A stretch of DNA of 64,000 nucleotides from Thinopyrum elongatum (Eukaryota > Streptophyta > Magnoliopsida > Poales > Poaceae), in contig CM022302.1 in NCBI GenBank assembly GCA_011799875.1, positions 203,156,086-203,220,085 on the forward strand, read 5' to 3'. This document shows, one piece after another, positions 1 to 11,812 of the stretch. Every line of letters starts with the position of its first letter. Position 1 is the first letter of the stretch. The translations under genes and the position numbers were made by a program. Below the pieces are notes generated by a model. That model had not been told where the DNA came from, did no database searches, and saw only the letters and a list, made by a program, of their open reading frames with translations.

Positions 1-620
1 CACACGTCCCTAACTATCCGAACATGCAACCATTCCCCTCCGGTCATCTGTCCGACATTTGTTTGGAACCGGGAATACTTTCCCGGATGAATTCCCCCTT
101 CGCCAGTATCACCCAGCACTGCGTTAGATCACCTCTATCACCGCGTATTGCCATGTTATGCTTTGTGCTGCACTTGTTCGCTGTGTATTTATACTGTTTC
201 CTCCCCCTCTTCTCTCTCGTTAGACCCCAACATCGTCCCCGAGACTGACGCAACTCCGGAGACCGAAGACACCATTGACAACCTTGCCCTTGCCGCCGAG
301 CAACCAGGCAAGCCCCCCCCCCTTGAGCATACCGAATTCGCCCATTCTATTTCTCATGCTTGCATTAGAACTGCTGCTGCTGCTGCTTTACCTATTCTGA
401 TGCATAGCCTGTTTATTGTAACCTGCTATTGATAATTACCTGCATATCCTAAACTGTTTAGTCTAGGCTGGGTAGAGACCTATCAGTGACCCCACTTATC
501 CCGACTGCCGCGCTGGATTATCCGAAGACCCGATCAACGGGATTGAAGACCAGGCCCCGACACCGCACATCACCCCCCCCCCTTAGTTGTAACGCCACTG
601 CATCGTTACTATCGAGTGCC

Positions 621-825
621 GAGGGTGATACCTCGTGTAGCACTTCTGATGTTAACTCTGTAGAGTAGCTATTCGGTCGTGGTCATCGAGGGTGATTCCT
701 CCTTCACCGCTTCTGATAACGACACTGTCGTGCAACACATCAAGTGTGAACCCAGTGAGGGTGATTCCTCCGAGTTCACCTTGACGGAGACATCGAGTAG
801 GAATCCAATGAGGGTGATACCTCGG
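621..825 (+). repeat. Degenerate repeat of a GAGGGTGATnCCTC motif, four units
   Basis: The motif GAGGGTGATACCTCG or a close variant starts at 621, 688, 757 and 810, a spacing of 53-69 bases. Read in the plus frames, the units give a recurring EGDTS/EGDSS motif followed by Ser/Thr-rich residues. The units are not all in one frame, so this is either decayed coding sequence inside the LTR or simply a noncoding minisatellite. Confidence 0.5.
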
Positions 826-1541
826 ATTCCGCTGATGTTATGGACACCCGGATACTTGGATTTTACACTGTTACTTGGATAGGCGGGTCGACCCTGAGGG
901 GTACCCGCGTGCACCTGAGAGGCGAGTGTTGTGAAGACGGGTGCCTGTATGGTGCCCGAGTGCTGAATACGAGGCGTGGCTGGGCATTCTTAACCCTTGC
1001 AGCAAGTCCTCGAGACGGGGCGACGGGGTCACATCTTTCGTGAGTCTCTGCTCGTTACCGCAAGCCCAAGGTACTAACGATTTGGATATTTGATCCGAGC
1101 AGGCCTCTGGCCTGATAGCACTAACCATCACGTGGGCATAGTATGGGCGTTCTGCATCGTATACATCAGCCAAAAGCTCTGTCAGACGTCTAGTTCAGCA
1201 TGGCGGCACGGACGGACCGGCGCCTTCCTGTAGTGTTGGTGCCTGGCTTCACCGTGTGCGCAACGACCCGGAGGGCGAGGGGTGATGGCCAAGACCCCCT
1301 TGCGCTTAGGATGTAGACCCGCGGGGACCTCTCTGCTGAGCTGTAGGTAGGGTTGCGGTGTGTCGTTTGGCCGAGGCCGGGCATGACCCAGGAAAGTGTG
1401 TCCGGCCGGAGTTAATCGAGCGTGTTGGGTAAGTTGGTGCACCCCTGCAGGGAGGAAAACTTCTATCGATAGCCTGTCCTACGGTAAAGGACACTCGGAG
1501 TTGTATCCTGATTGATACAATTTAGATGGATACTTGGATAC

Positions 1542-1668
1542 TATGGCTCTGGGATTGCTTCTCGCAGGGAGTCGAGAAGGGATCTCCGGACGAGGTTGAT
1601 GACTGTATGGCTCTGGGATTGCTTTCTCGCAGGGAGTCGAGAAAGGATCTCTGGGTGAGGTTGAGACT
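1542..1668. repeat. Tandem duplication, period about 63 bp
   Basis: A block starting TATGGCTCTGGGATTGCTT at 1542 recurs at 1605. Both copies continue with CGCAGGGAGTCGAGAA and an aGGATCTC motif. The copies differ at a few bases. Confidence 0.75.
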
Positions 1669-2313
1669 TAATGATACTGCTACATTATATGGTACTGTTC
1701 TTCTCTCTTCTATTTCTACAAGACCTCTGAAGATGCTAGTCTTCGATAGGACTAGGCCTTCTCTCTATTCTGGCATTTCTGCAGCCCAGTCCACATATAC
1801 AGCCTTCCTTTGAAAATGTTGCATATGTAGTGTAGATCCTTGCTTGCTGAGTACTTCTGAGTACTCACGGTTGCTTTGTTTTCCTTTTCTCCCCTTATTA
1901 GTTTGTCGTGACCAAGATGACGGAGCCCCTGAGACAGATGCCCCGTCGATCGACTACTACTACCACCCCGAGGATGGATACTACTACGAGTTGACTGACG
2001 ACCAGGAGTAGGTTCGGAGGGTCCCAAGCAGGAGGCCTACGCCTTTCGATCGTAGTGTTTTATTTTGCCCCGCCTTTCTAAAGGCCTTTCTGTGCTGTCT
2101 TTTATATCTGTACTCAGATATCTGATGCTTCCGCTGACGCTTGTTCGCAAGCTTATGTATTCGAGCCCTCGAGGCCCCTGGCTTGTAATATAAAGCTTGT
2201 ATGACTTTATTTATGTTTTAGAGTTGTGTTGTGATATCTTCCCGTGAGTCCTTAGGCTTGATCGTGTGCATTTGCGTGTATGATTAGTGCACGATTGAGC
2301 CGGGGGCGTCACA

Positions 2314-2945
2314 AAATCCACAATATTGGAGGCTCTCAGGTGACACCTAACCAATCTAGGATACGATACTCTCCAAAAGGTAATAGGTGTTGTTGTTGAT
2401 GATGATGAACTCCTTGCTCTTGTGCTTCAAAAGACAGTCTCCTCAACACTCAAACACTATCTCACAGATTTGGCAATGTGGTTAGAGAGGGATTGAAGTG
2501 GAAAGCAACTTGCGGAGGCTAGAGATCACGAATCAAATGTTGGAGTGGAATCCCCTTGATCTCAACACAAGTGTAGGTGGTTCTCTCTCAGAAAATGGAT
2601 ATGGGAAGTGGTAGCTTCGAACTGGTTTCTCACTGAGAATTGGTGGAATGGGTGGGTCATATATAGGCAGCACCAAAATTCCAACTATTACACACCTTTA
2701 TGCAGCCTTCGGTTGTACCGGGTGAAATGACTCGGTGAGACCGACTAGTTCAAAAGGTCTGAACTTTAGGCTTTATGGTGAGACCGGATGAAACAACTTG
2801 GTGGGACCGATGGGTGATGACCTAATCACTTTCCACACTTCGATGAGATAGATTGAAACCACTTAGAAATTCCAAAGTGAAATCAATAGGTGACAGAAGG
2901 TTGGCAAGTGCTCTTCGATGAGATTAAAGGGTCTCTAGGGTCATC
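2314..2945 (-). repeat. Truncated Copia LTR fragment of the Copia-A family
   Basis: The reverse complement matches the middle of the Copia-A 5' LTR (about 11,500-12,140). Shared landmarks are GAGAGAGAACCACCTAC, a stretch on juncture of TTGAAGCACAAGAGCAAGGA, CCTAGATTGGTTAGGTGTC and several CGGTCnCACCGA motifs. Both ends are cut: by the LTR end at 2313 on one side and by the Gypsy-A LTR at about 2946 on the other. No coding content. Confidence 0.75.
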
Positions 2946-4205
2946 AGGGGTGGTAGGTGCGCCCATGTGCCTCATGGGCCCCTCATTCCTCCGTTTGACC
3001 TAATTCCAGCTCTATAAATTCTCTAAAATCAGGAAACCAACAAAGCGCCACCCAAAATACTTTTCTGCCACCGCAAGCTTCTACTCTCGCGAGATCCCAT
3101 CCGAAGGCCTTTTTCGGAACTCTGCCAGAGGGGGAATCGATCACGGAGGGCATCTACATCAACCTTGTTGCCCTGCCGATGATGTGTGAGTAGTTTACCA
3201 CAGACCTACGGGTCCATAGCTAGTATCTAGATGGCTTCTTCTCTCTCTTTGATCTTCAATACAATGTTCTCCTCGATGTTCTTGGAGATCTATTCGATGT
3301 AATCCTTTTTTGTGGTGTGTTTGTTGGGATCCGATCAATTGTGGGTTTATGATCAGAGTATCTATGAATATTATGTGAGTCTTCTTTGAACTCTTTTATG
3401 AATGATCATTATAGCTTTGTATTTCTCTCCGATCTATCTGTTTGGTTTGGCCAACTGGATTTATTTATCTTGCAATGGGAGAGGTGCTTTGTCATGGGTT
3501 TGATCTTGTAGTGCTCAATCCCAGTGACAGAAGGGGACATGACACATATTTGTATCATTGACATTAATGATAAAACGATGGTTTTTATTCATATTGATTG
3601 GATTTACTTTGTCTACATCATGTCATCTTGCTTAAGGCATTACTCCATTCTTTATGAACTTAATACTCTAGATACATGCTGGATAGTGGTTGATGTGTGA
3701 AGTAATAGTAGTAGATGCAGGCAGGAGTCGGTCTACTTGTCTCGGACCTGATGCCTATATAAGTGATCATTGCCTTGGATATCGTCATAATTATTCGCTT
3801 TTCTATCAATTGCCCAACAGTAATTTGTTTACCCACAGTATGCTATGTTCAAGAGAGAAGCCTCTAGTGAAAACTATGGCCCCCGGGTCTATCTTTATCA
3901 TATATTAAAATCCAAAAATACCTTGCTACAATTTATTTACTTTTATTTTATCTTGTGTTTTTGTTTATCTATCTATAACTACGAGATTTGATCCTTACAA
4001 TTAACCGCCAAGGGATTGACAACCCCTTGTTTGCGTTGGGTGCAAGTATTTGTTATTTTGTGTGTAGGTGCTGTTCACGAGGTGTCACGTGGTTCTACTA
4101 CTGGATTGATAACCTTGGGTTCTTAACTGAGGGAAATACTTATCTTTACTGTACTGCATCATCCTCTCCTCTTCGGGGAAATCCCAACGCAGCTCACAAG
4201 TAGCA
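2946..4205 (+). repeat. Gypsy-A 5' LTR, 5'-truncated
   Basis: This aligns with the two LTRs of Gypsy-B through shared landmarks: GAGTAGTTTACCACnGACC, CTAGATGGCTTCTTCTCTC, GATGCATGCTGGATAGCGGT-like sequence, and CTCTCCTCTTCGGGGAAnT close to the end. It ends in GTAGCA at 4205, just before the primer binding site. The first about 300 bases expected from the Gypsy-B LTR are absent. The left edge at 2946 is approximate. Confidence 0.8.
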
Positions 4206-4216
4206 GGAAGAATTTC

Positions 4217-4229
4217 TGGCGCCGTTGCC
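4217..4229 (+). other. Primer binding site of Gypsy-A (tRNA-Asp-like)
   Basis: TGGCGCCGTTGCC lies 11 bases after the LTR end. It fits the tRNA-Asp primer site used by many plant Gypsy elements, and the same site is present on the other strand in Gypsy-C. Confidence 0.75.
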
Positions 4230-4402
4230 AGGGGGACCTCACCAATATCTACCAAGTACCATCGCATAAACTTTCATCTCCTTACATTTACTTTCATTTG
4301 CCATTTGCCTCTCGTTTTCACCCCCCCACTTCTAAAATGTTTTCACAAAAACACAAAATTATTTTCCGTTTGCCTTTTTGCTTGTTTGCTTGCTTTGTCG
4401 CT

Positions 4403-5329
4403 ATGTCTCAAGAAAATACCAAGTTGTGTGACTTTTCCAATACTAATAATAATGATTTTATTAGTACTCCGAGTGCTCCTCCCGCCACTAGTGCGGAGTC
4501 TTATGATATGAATGCCGCTTTGCTAAATCTTATTAAGAAAGAATAAATTTCTTGTAGTCCTAATGAAGATGTTGCATCCCATCTTAACAGTTTCGCTGAA
4601 CTGTGTGATATGCAAAAGAAAAAAGATGTGGATAATGATATTGTCAAATTAAAATTATTTCCGTTCTCACTACGAGATCGCGCTAAAACTTGGTTTTCAT
4701 CCTTGCCACGAAATAGTATTGATTCTTGGGATAAGTGTAAGGATGCTTTTATTGCTAAGTATTTTCCTCCCATGAATTTTTTTTCTCTTAGAAATAAAAT
4801 TATGAATTTTAAGCAACTTGAGCATGAGCATGTTGCCCAATCTTGGGAGAGGATGAAACTAATGATAAAAAATTACCCTACTCATGGCTTAAGTTTATGG
4901 ATGATCATATAATTTTTTTATGCGGGATTGAACTTTATTTCTAGAAATCTTTTAGATTCCGCCGCGGGTGGTATTTTTATAGAAATCACATTAGGGGAAG
5001 CTACAAAATTGCTTGATAATATTATGGCAAATTATTCACAATGGCATACTGAAAGAACTCCTACTAGTAAAAAAGTGAACTCTCTTGAAGAAATTAGTAC
5101 TTTGAGTGATAAAGTAGATGCGCTTATGAAAATGGTTGCTAGTAAGAGTGCTCGTGTTGATCCTAATGATGTGACATTTTCTACTTTGATTGAGCAAAAT
5201 AATGATCTCGTAGATGTGAATTTTGTCTCACGAAATAATTTCAATAGTAATGCTTATAGAGGTAATTTTAATCCTAGGTCGTTTCCTAGAAATTCCTCTA
5301 ATAATTATGGCAATCCCTATGGCAATTCT

Positions 5330-5378
<49 letters not shown>

Positions 5379-6523
5379 GGATGCCCTCTGATCTTGAAAG
5401 TAATATTAAATAATTTATTAATGCTCGAAAGGTTTTCAATACTACGATAGAGGAAAAATTGAGTAAACTTGATGATATGTCTAGGAGCATGGATAAAATT
5501 GTTCATGATGTGAAAAATCTCAAAACTAAAATTTTGCCACCCAAGCTTGATATTAGTGAGTCTATTAAAGCTCTTTATGTTTCCATTGATGAAAGTAAAG
5601 AAAGAACCGCTAGGTTGAGGGCTAAGCGAGAATTCTTAGAAAAAGTGATTCCGCCCGGTTTTCATCATTGCAATGATGAAGATATTAAAATGATTGGCGT
5701 ATCACCCATTGAATCTTTGTTTAGTAATATAAAACTTGATGAAAAGGGGACTGAATATGAGTCAACTTTAGCTAGAAGGCATCCCCATTGTTCGGAGGGT
5801 GAAAATCTTGATGAAAAAATTGATAAAAGTGGGTTTGGAGAGGTTAAAACTTTAAATAGTAATGTGTCCACTATTTTGGATTTCAAGGATTTTAATTATG
5901 ATAGTTGTTCTTTAATTGAATGTATTTACTTGTTGCAATCCATGCTAAATTGACCCAATGCTTACGAACAAAATAAGACTTTTACTAAACATATCGTAGA
6001 AGCTATGATGAAAGCTTTAGAAGAAAAGCTAGAATTGGAGGTTTCAATACCTAGGAAATTATATGATGAGTGGGAACCTACTATTAAAGTTAAAATTAAA
6101 AATTATGAGTGCAATGCTTTATGTGATTTGGGCGCTAGTGTTTCCACAATACCATAATCTTTATGTGATGTGCTAGGTTTTACCAATATGGATGAATGTT
6201 CCCTTAATTTGCACCTAGCGGATTCCACCATTAAGAAACCTTTGGGTAGAATAAATGATGTTCTTATTCTTGCAAATAGTAATTATCTGCCCATTGATTT
6301 CATTGTGCTTGATATTGATTGCAATCAGTCTTGTCCCATAATACTTGGTAGGCCTTTCCTATGAACCCTAGGTGCTATTGTTGTTATGAAAGAAGGTAAT
6401 ATAAAATTTCAGTTTCCATTAAAGAAGGGTATGGAACACCTCCCTAGAAAGAATATTAAGCCACCATATGAATCTGTTATGAGGGCCACCTATGGAATTA
6501 ATTTGAAGGATGGCAACACTTGA
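4403..6523 (+). pseudogene. Gypsy-A gag-protease, six in-frame stops
   Basis: This is a 706-codon reading frame from ATG 4403 (protein start MSQENTKLCDF) to TGA 6521-6523. It stays in a single frame but is broken by stops at 4544, 4910, 5411, 5951, 6155 and 6362. The N-terminal third carries a retrotransposon gag signature (KTWFSSLPRNSIDSW, SAAGG). A poly-Asn run follows at about residues 310-325, then a charged helical stretch. A retropepsin-like segment has the motif CDLGASVSTIP near residue 574 and ends with CPIILGRPFL. No reverse transcriptase or integrase follows, so the element was non-autonomous, as in Sabrina-type Triticeae Gypsy elements. The protease reads DLG rather than the DSG/DTG of most retropepsins. 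Confidence 0.85.
5331..5378 (+). repeat. (AAT)n microsatellite inside gag
   Basis: About 16 AAT units encode the poly-Asn run of the Gypsy-A gag. The equivalent tract in Gypsy-C lies at 9734-9781 on the opposite strand. Confidence 0.95.
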
Positions 6524-9032
6524 ACCTATGCATTACGCCTAGCTAGGGGCGTAAAACAATAGCGCTTGTTGGGAGGCAACCCAATAGCTATTTTTACTTT
6601 TCTTGTTTATTTCCTGTTTTTGGTGTGCACACAATTATGCTACTATTATGGTTGTGTTTCTGTGTTTAAATTAGTGTTTGTGCTAGTAAAGCCTTTGGGA
6701 TGATTTGGATGATAGTTGCTTTGATTCTGTGAGAAAACAGAAACTTTTGCGCCTAGTAGCAGAATTGTTGAGACTCACTAGAGCGTGATAAATTTCTAAA
6801 AAATTTACACAATATTTCTATACAAACTTCTCATGTTTTCATAATTTTTGAGAATTTTTGGAGTTAGATAAGCATGGTCATTGTTCGAATCATTACAGAC
6901 TGTTCTGTTTTTGACAGATTTTGTTTTCGTTGCATTGTTTGTTTGTTTTGATGAATCTATGCATTGTATCGGGGGGTATAAGCCATGGTGAAGTTAGAAT
7001 ACTGTAGGTATTATACAATAATAAAATATGAATGGGTTTACAATAGTACCTAAAGTGGTGATTTGCTTGTTATACTAATGGATCTCACGAGTTTTCTGTT
7101 GAGTTTTGTGTGCTGAGGTTTTCAAGTTTTGAGTGAGATCACGATGGATGAGGAATAGGGAGTGGCAAGAGCCTAAACTTGGGTATGCCCAAGGCACCCC
7201 AAGATAATATTCAAGGACACCCAAGCATCTAAGCTTGGGGATGCCCCGGAAGGCATCCCCTCTTTCTTCTACCAACTATCGGTAAATTACTTGGAGCTAT
7301 ATTTTTATTCATCACATGATATGAGTTTTGCTTGGAGCGTCGTGTATTATATGAGTCTTTGCTTTGTTTGCTTTTTAGTTTTCCACAATCATCTTTGCTG
7401 CGCACACCTTTTTGAGAGGGACACACATTATTCGTGATTTGTTAGAATGCTCTTTGTGCTTCACTTATATCTTTTGAGCTAGGCAGTTGCTCTAATACTT
7501 CACTTATATCTTTTAGAGCACGGTGGTGGTTATATTTTAAAGAACTAGTTGCACTCTCATCCTTCACTTATATCATTTTGAGAGTTGATAATAGTAATGG
7601 CAATATGCACAAGTTATGAAGTTGGTCCTAATATGATAGGTATTCAAGAGGGATATAATAAAAACTTTCATGTAGATCACTGAATATGATAAGTTTGATT
7701 CCTTGAAATAGTTTTGTGATATAAAGATGGTAATATGTGGGAGGTACTAGTGAATGATTATGGTTTAGTAAGAGTATTGGTGTTAAGGTTTGTGATTCCC
7801 GAAGCATGCACGTATATTCTCTCGTTATGCTATGAAGTTGGAGCATGATTTATTATTGGTTGTCTTCCTTATGAGTGGCGGTCAGGGACGAGCGATGGTC
7901 TTTTCCTACCAATCTACCCCCTAGGGGCATGCATAGTAGTACTTTGCTTCGAGGGCTAATAAAATTTCACAATAAGTATGTGAGTTCTTTAAGACTAATG
8001 TGAGTCCATGGATTATACGCACTCTCACCTTTCCGCAATTTGCTAGCCTCTTCGGTACCTTGCATTGCCCTTTCTCACCTTGAGATGTGGTGCAAACTTC
8101 GCCGGTGCATCCAAACCCAGTGATATGATACGTTCTATCACACATAAGCGTCCTTATATCTTCCTTAAAACAGCCACCATACCTACCTATTATGGCATTT
8201 CCATAGCCATTCCGAGATATATTGCCATGCAACTTCCACCGTTCCGTATTTATGACACACATCATCATTGTCGTATTGCTTTGCATGATCATATAGCTAA
8301 CATATATAGTATTTGTGGCTCAGCCACCATTCATCATTTTTATACATGTTATGCTAGATCATTGCACATCCTGGTACACCGCCGGAGGCATTCATATAGA
8401 GTCATATTTTGTTCTAGTGTCGAGTTGTAATTTTGAGTTGTAAGTAAATAGAAGTGTGATGATCATCATTATTCATTATTAGAGTATTGTCCCAAGTGAG
8501 GAAAGGATGATGGAGACTATGATTCCCCCAGAAGTCGGGATGAGGAATCGGACGAAGAAAAACAGAAGCCAAAAAGAGCCCAACAAGAAAAAGAGAGAAA
8601 AATGAGAGAAAAAGAGAGAAGGGGCAATGTTACTATCCTTTCCACACTTGTGCTTCAAAGTAGCACCATGTTTTTCATATAGAGAGTCTCCTATGCTTTC
8701 ATATAACTAGTGGGATTTTTCATTATAGAACTTGGCTTGTATACTCCAATGATGGGCTTCCTCAAATGCCCGAGGTCTTCATGAGCAAACAAGTTGAATG
8801 CACACCCACTTAGTTTTTATTTTGAGCTTTCATACACTTAAAGCTCTTAGTGCATCCGTTGCATGGCAATCCCTACTCCTTGCATTGACATCGATGGGCA
8901 TCTCCATAGCCCGTTGATTAGCCTCGTCGATGTGAGACTTTCTCCTTTTTTGTCTTCTCCATATCAATCTCTACCACCATACTCTATTCCACCCATAGTG
9001 ATATATCCATGGCTTGAGCCCATGTATTGCGT
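6524..9032 (+). mobile_element. Gypsy-A 3' noncoding internal region, truncated
   Basis: No coding frame is convincing here. Just after the gag stop is a GGGAGGCAACCC hairpin (6571-6582). An array based on CTTCACTTATATC lies at 7459-7590, and a purine-rich block (about 8563-8622) follows. Much of it matches the corresponding region of Gypsy-B (58,291-60,819), for example ATCGGGGGGTATAAGCCATGG in both. The expected 3' LTR is missing. The sequence stops at about 9032 and passes directly into the oppositely oriented Gypsy-C gag. Confidence 0.7.
6565..6590 (+). other. Conserved hairpin after the gag stop (Gypsy-A)
   Basis: TTGTTGGGAGGCAACCCAA forms a short perfect stem (TTGGG with CCCAA). It lies about 45 bases after the gag stop and is preceded by CCTAGCTAGGGGC. 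The same block occurs at the same place in Gypsy-B (58,304-58,353) although the gag genes upstream are different. Confidence 0.7.
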
Positions 9033-9733
9033 GAGGTTCCCATTCATCATATAATTTTCTAGGTATTGAAACTTCCAATTCTAGCTTTTCTTCTAAAGCC
9101 TTCATCATAGCTTCTACAATATGTTTAGTAAAAGCTTTATTTTGTCCATAAGCATTGGCTGAATTTATCATGGATTGCAACAAGGAAATACACTCAATTA
9201 AAGAACAACTATCATAATTGAAATCCTTGAAATCCAAAGTAGTGGGCACATCACTATTTAAAGTTTTGACCTCTCCAAACCCATTTTTATCAATTTTTTC
9301 ATTAAGATTATCACCCTCCGAACAATGGGGACACCTTCTAGCTAAAGTTGACTCATCTTCTGTTCCATTTTGATCAAGTTTTATATTGCTAAACAAAGAT
9401 TCAATGGACAAGCCACCAATCATTTTAATATCTTCATCATGATTACGATAAAAACCGGGCGGAATCAATTTTTCTAGGAATTCTCACTTAGCTCTTAATC
9501 TAGCGGTTCTTTCTTTACTCTGATTAATGGAGTCATAGATAGCTTTAATAGACTCATTAATATCAAGCTTGGGTGGCAACATTTTAGATTCGAGATTTTC
9601 CACATCATGAACAATTTTATCCATGTTCCTAGCCATATCATCAACTTTACCCAATTTTTCCTCTATCCTAGTATTGAAAACCTTTTGAAAATTAATAAAT
9701 TATTTAATATTACTTTAAAGATCATAGGCATCC

Positions 9734-9782
<49 letters not shown>

Positions 9783-10707
9783 AGAATTACCATAGGAATT
9801 GCCATAATTATTAGAGGAATTTTTAGGAAACGACCTAGGATTAAAATTACCTCTATAAGCATTACTATTGAAATTGTTTCGCGAGACAAAATTCACATCT
9901 ACGGGATCATTATTTTGCTCAATCAAAGTAGACAATGTCACATCAATAGGATCAATATGAGCACTCTTACTAGCAACCATTTTCATAAGTGTATCCACTT
10001 TATCACTCAAAGTATTAATTTCTTCAACATAATTCACTTTTTACTAGTGGGAGTTCTTTCAGTATGCCATTATGAATAATTTACCATAATATTATCAAGC
10101 AATTTTGTAGCTTCTCCTAATGTTATTTCCATAAAGGCACCCCCCGTGGCGAAATCTTAAAGATTTCTAGAAACAAAGTTCAATCCTGCATAATTTTTTG
10201 TATAATCATCCATAAGCTTAAACCATGAGTGGGGCAATTTCTTATCATTAATTTCATTCTCTCCCAAGATTGGAAACATGTTCATGCTCAAGTTTCTTAA
10301 AATTCATGATTTGATTTCTAAGAGAAATAATTTTTGCAGGAGGAAAATCCTTGGCAATAAAAGCATCCTTACACGTATCCCAAGAATCAATACTATTTCG
10401 TGGCAAGTATGAAAACCAAGTTTTAGCATGATCTCGTAGTGAGAATGGAAATAATATTAATTTGACAATATCATTATCCACATATTTTTTCTTTTGCATA
10501 TTACACAATTCAACGAAAGTGTTAAGATGGAATGCAACATCTTCATTAGGACTACCAGAAGATTGTTCTTTCATAACAAGATTTTAGCAAAGCAGCATTA
10601 ATATCACATGACTCGACACTAGTGGTGAGAGAAGCAATTGGAGTACTAATAAAATCATTATTATTAGTATTGGAAAAGTCACACAACTTGGCATTTTCTT
10701 GAGACAT
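9033..10707 (-). pseudogene. Gypsy-C gag, truncated and broken
   Basis: On the minus strand this begins MSQENAKLCDFSN at ATG 10,707 and follows the same gag as Gypsy-A, with blocks such as KTWFSYLPRNSIDSW, a poly-Asn run and IPPGFYRNHDEDIKMIGG. It carries frameshifts and stops, including one soon after residue 50. It is cut at about 9033, just after the YDEWEP motif and before the protease core. It is a separate copy of the family, with many small differences from Gypsy-A. Confidence 0.8.
9734..9781 (-). repeat. (ATT)n microsatellite, poly-Asn tract of Gypsy-C gag
   Basis: About 16 ATT units on the plus strand, that is AAT on the coding minus strand. It is the mirror of the tract at 5331-5378. 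Confidence 0.95.
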
Positions 10708-10876
10708 CGCGGCAAAGCAAGCAAACAAGCAAAAAGGCAAACGAAAAATATTTTCGTATTTTTGTGAAAACATTTTAGAAGTGGGTAAGATGAAAAAGAG
10801 AGGCAAATGGCAAATGAAAGTAAATGCAAGGAGATGGAAGTTTATGCGATGGTACTTGATAGGTGTTGGGGATGTC

Positions 10877-10894
10877 TCCCCGGCAACGGCGCCA
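10877..10894 (-). other. Primer binding site of Gypsy-C (tRNA-Asp-like)
   Basis: On the minus strand this reads TGGCGCCGTTGCCGGGGA, directly next to the LTR that ends at 10,906. Confidence 0.8.
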
Positions 10895-10905
10895 GAAATT
10901 CTTCC

Positions 10906-11027
10906 TGCTACTTGTGAGTTGCGTTGTGATTTCCTCGAAGAGGGGAGGATGATGCAGTATAGTAGAGATAAGTATTTCCCTCAGTTAAGAACCAAGGTTA
11001 TCAATCCAGTAGGAGAACCATGCAAGA
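10906..11027 (-). repeat. Gypsy-C 5' LTR, last ~120 bp only
   Basis: The reverse complement matches the 3' end of the Gypsy-A LTR (CTACTGGATTGATAACCTTGG, CTGAGGGAAATACTTA, ending GTAGCA). It is interrupted at 11,027 by the start of Copia-A, so the rest of this LTR should lie beyond the right edge of the window. Confidence 0.8.
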
Positions 11028-11379
11028 TGAAAGTGCAACTAATCCCCGGGTGGTTTTGGTAATTCATAACAACATATATCTCATTGAACTAATATCCATT
11101 CAAGATACATATTTCAGGATGTTCAATGTATAGCATGGCATGACATAGAGATGTGGACCCCTCAAAATGCTAAGGACAAGGATTGGAAAAAGCTCAAGAC
11201 TCTTCATTTCTGTTTAAGTGATCCAAGATCACATTGAGTTCATAGGAAAGCCAATACTATTAAAAGGGGATGAGGTGTTGCATAATGGTCTACTTGCTCA
11301 AAGTGCTTAGTGATATTTCTCCAAAACCCTCAGCCACTTTCTCTATCCAAATATGTCAAAACCCTAAACTCAAACTCGG

Positions 11380-11765
11380 CCCCACCGATATTTCCTATCC
11401 GGAGCCATCGAGTTCATGTTGACATAGCCACTACCAGAAACCCTAAAAGTTCGATCACACCGATATGGATCTAGGTCCCACCGAGATGGCCTTGCCAATG
11501 CTCTATGACTTGTTGCATTCACTTTGGTCTCACCAAGTTGTTGCAATCGGTCTCACCGAATTGGCTTGATAGATTCTCTATTGCTCGTTGCATTCACTTC
11601 GGTCCCACCGAGATGATGCAATCGGTGCCACCAAGATGAAGTTTTCCCTAAGCCCTAGCACATCGGTCCCACCGAGTTGTTCTAGTCAGTCCCACCGAGA
11701 TTCCCAATGTTCATATTTTTTAACAGATCGGTGCCACCGAGTTTCCTAATCGGTGCCACCGAGAT
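11380..11765 (+). repeat. Cluster of CGGTnCCACCGA motifs upstream of the LTR TATA box
   Basis: About eleven exact or near copies of CGGTCCCACCGA or CGGTGCCACCGA lie in 390 bases. The motif is partly palindromic (CGGT...ACCG). Repeated CGG/CCG palindromes upstream of the promoter are in line with the organisation described for Sirevirus LTRs. A regulatory role is inferred. Confidence 0.7.
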
Positions 11766-11804
11766 GAGTCAAAAGTGTATAACGGTTGGATTTTGTGTGG
11801 AGGC

Positions 11805-11812
11805 TATATATA
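11805..11812 (+). promoter_or_regulatory. TATA box of Copia-A 5' LTR
   Basis: GGCTATATATACTCCTCC lies downstream of the CGGT/ACCG motif cluster and about 800 bases before the LTR end. It is followed by a pyrimidine-rich stretch typical of a start region. Confidence 0.6.

Larger units (their letters stand above)
1..2313. repeat. Fragment of a long LTR (probably Gypsy-type), open at window start
   Basis: This GC-rich stretch has no sustained reading frame and ends in GGGGGCGTCACA at 2313, the kind of CA terminus (TGTGACGC on the other strand) that I associate with long Triticeae LTRs. The sequence changes abruptly at 2314 into an unrelated Copia LTR fragment, which supports an element boundary there. 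Short open frames inside it (for example 24-248 or 840-1043) overlap on both strands and look like chance. It could be a solo LTR or the end of a complete element lying to the left. The strand of the element cannot be settled without its internal region, and I do not assign a family name. Confidence 0.6.

Noticed and set aside
5223..5506. Open frames with poly-Ile runs around 5330-5380
   Set aside because: These are other frames of the (AAT)n tract within the Gypsy-A gag.
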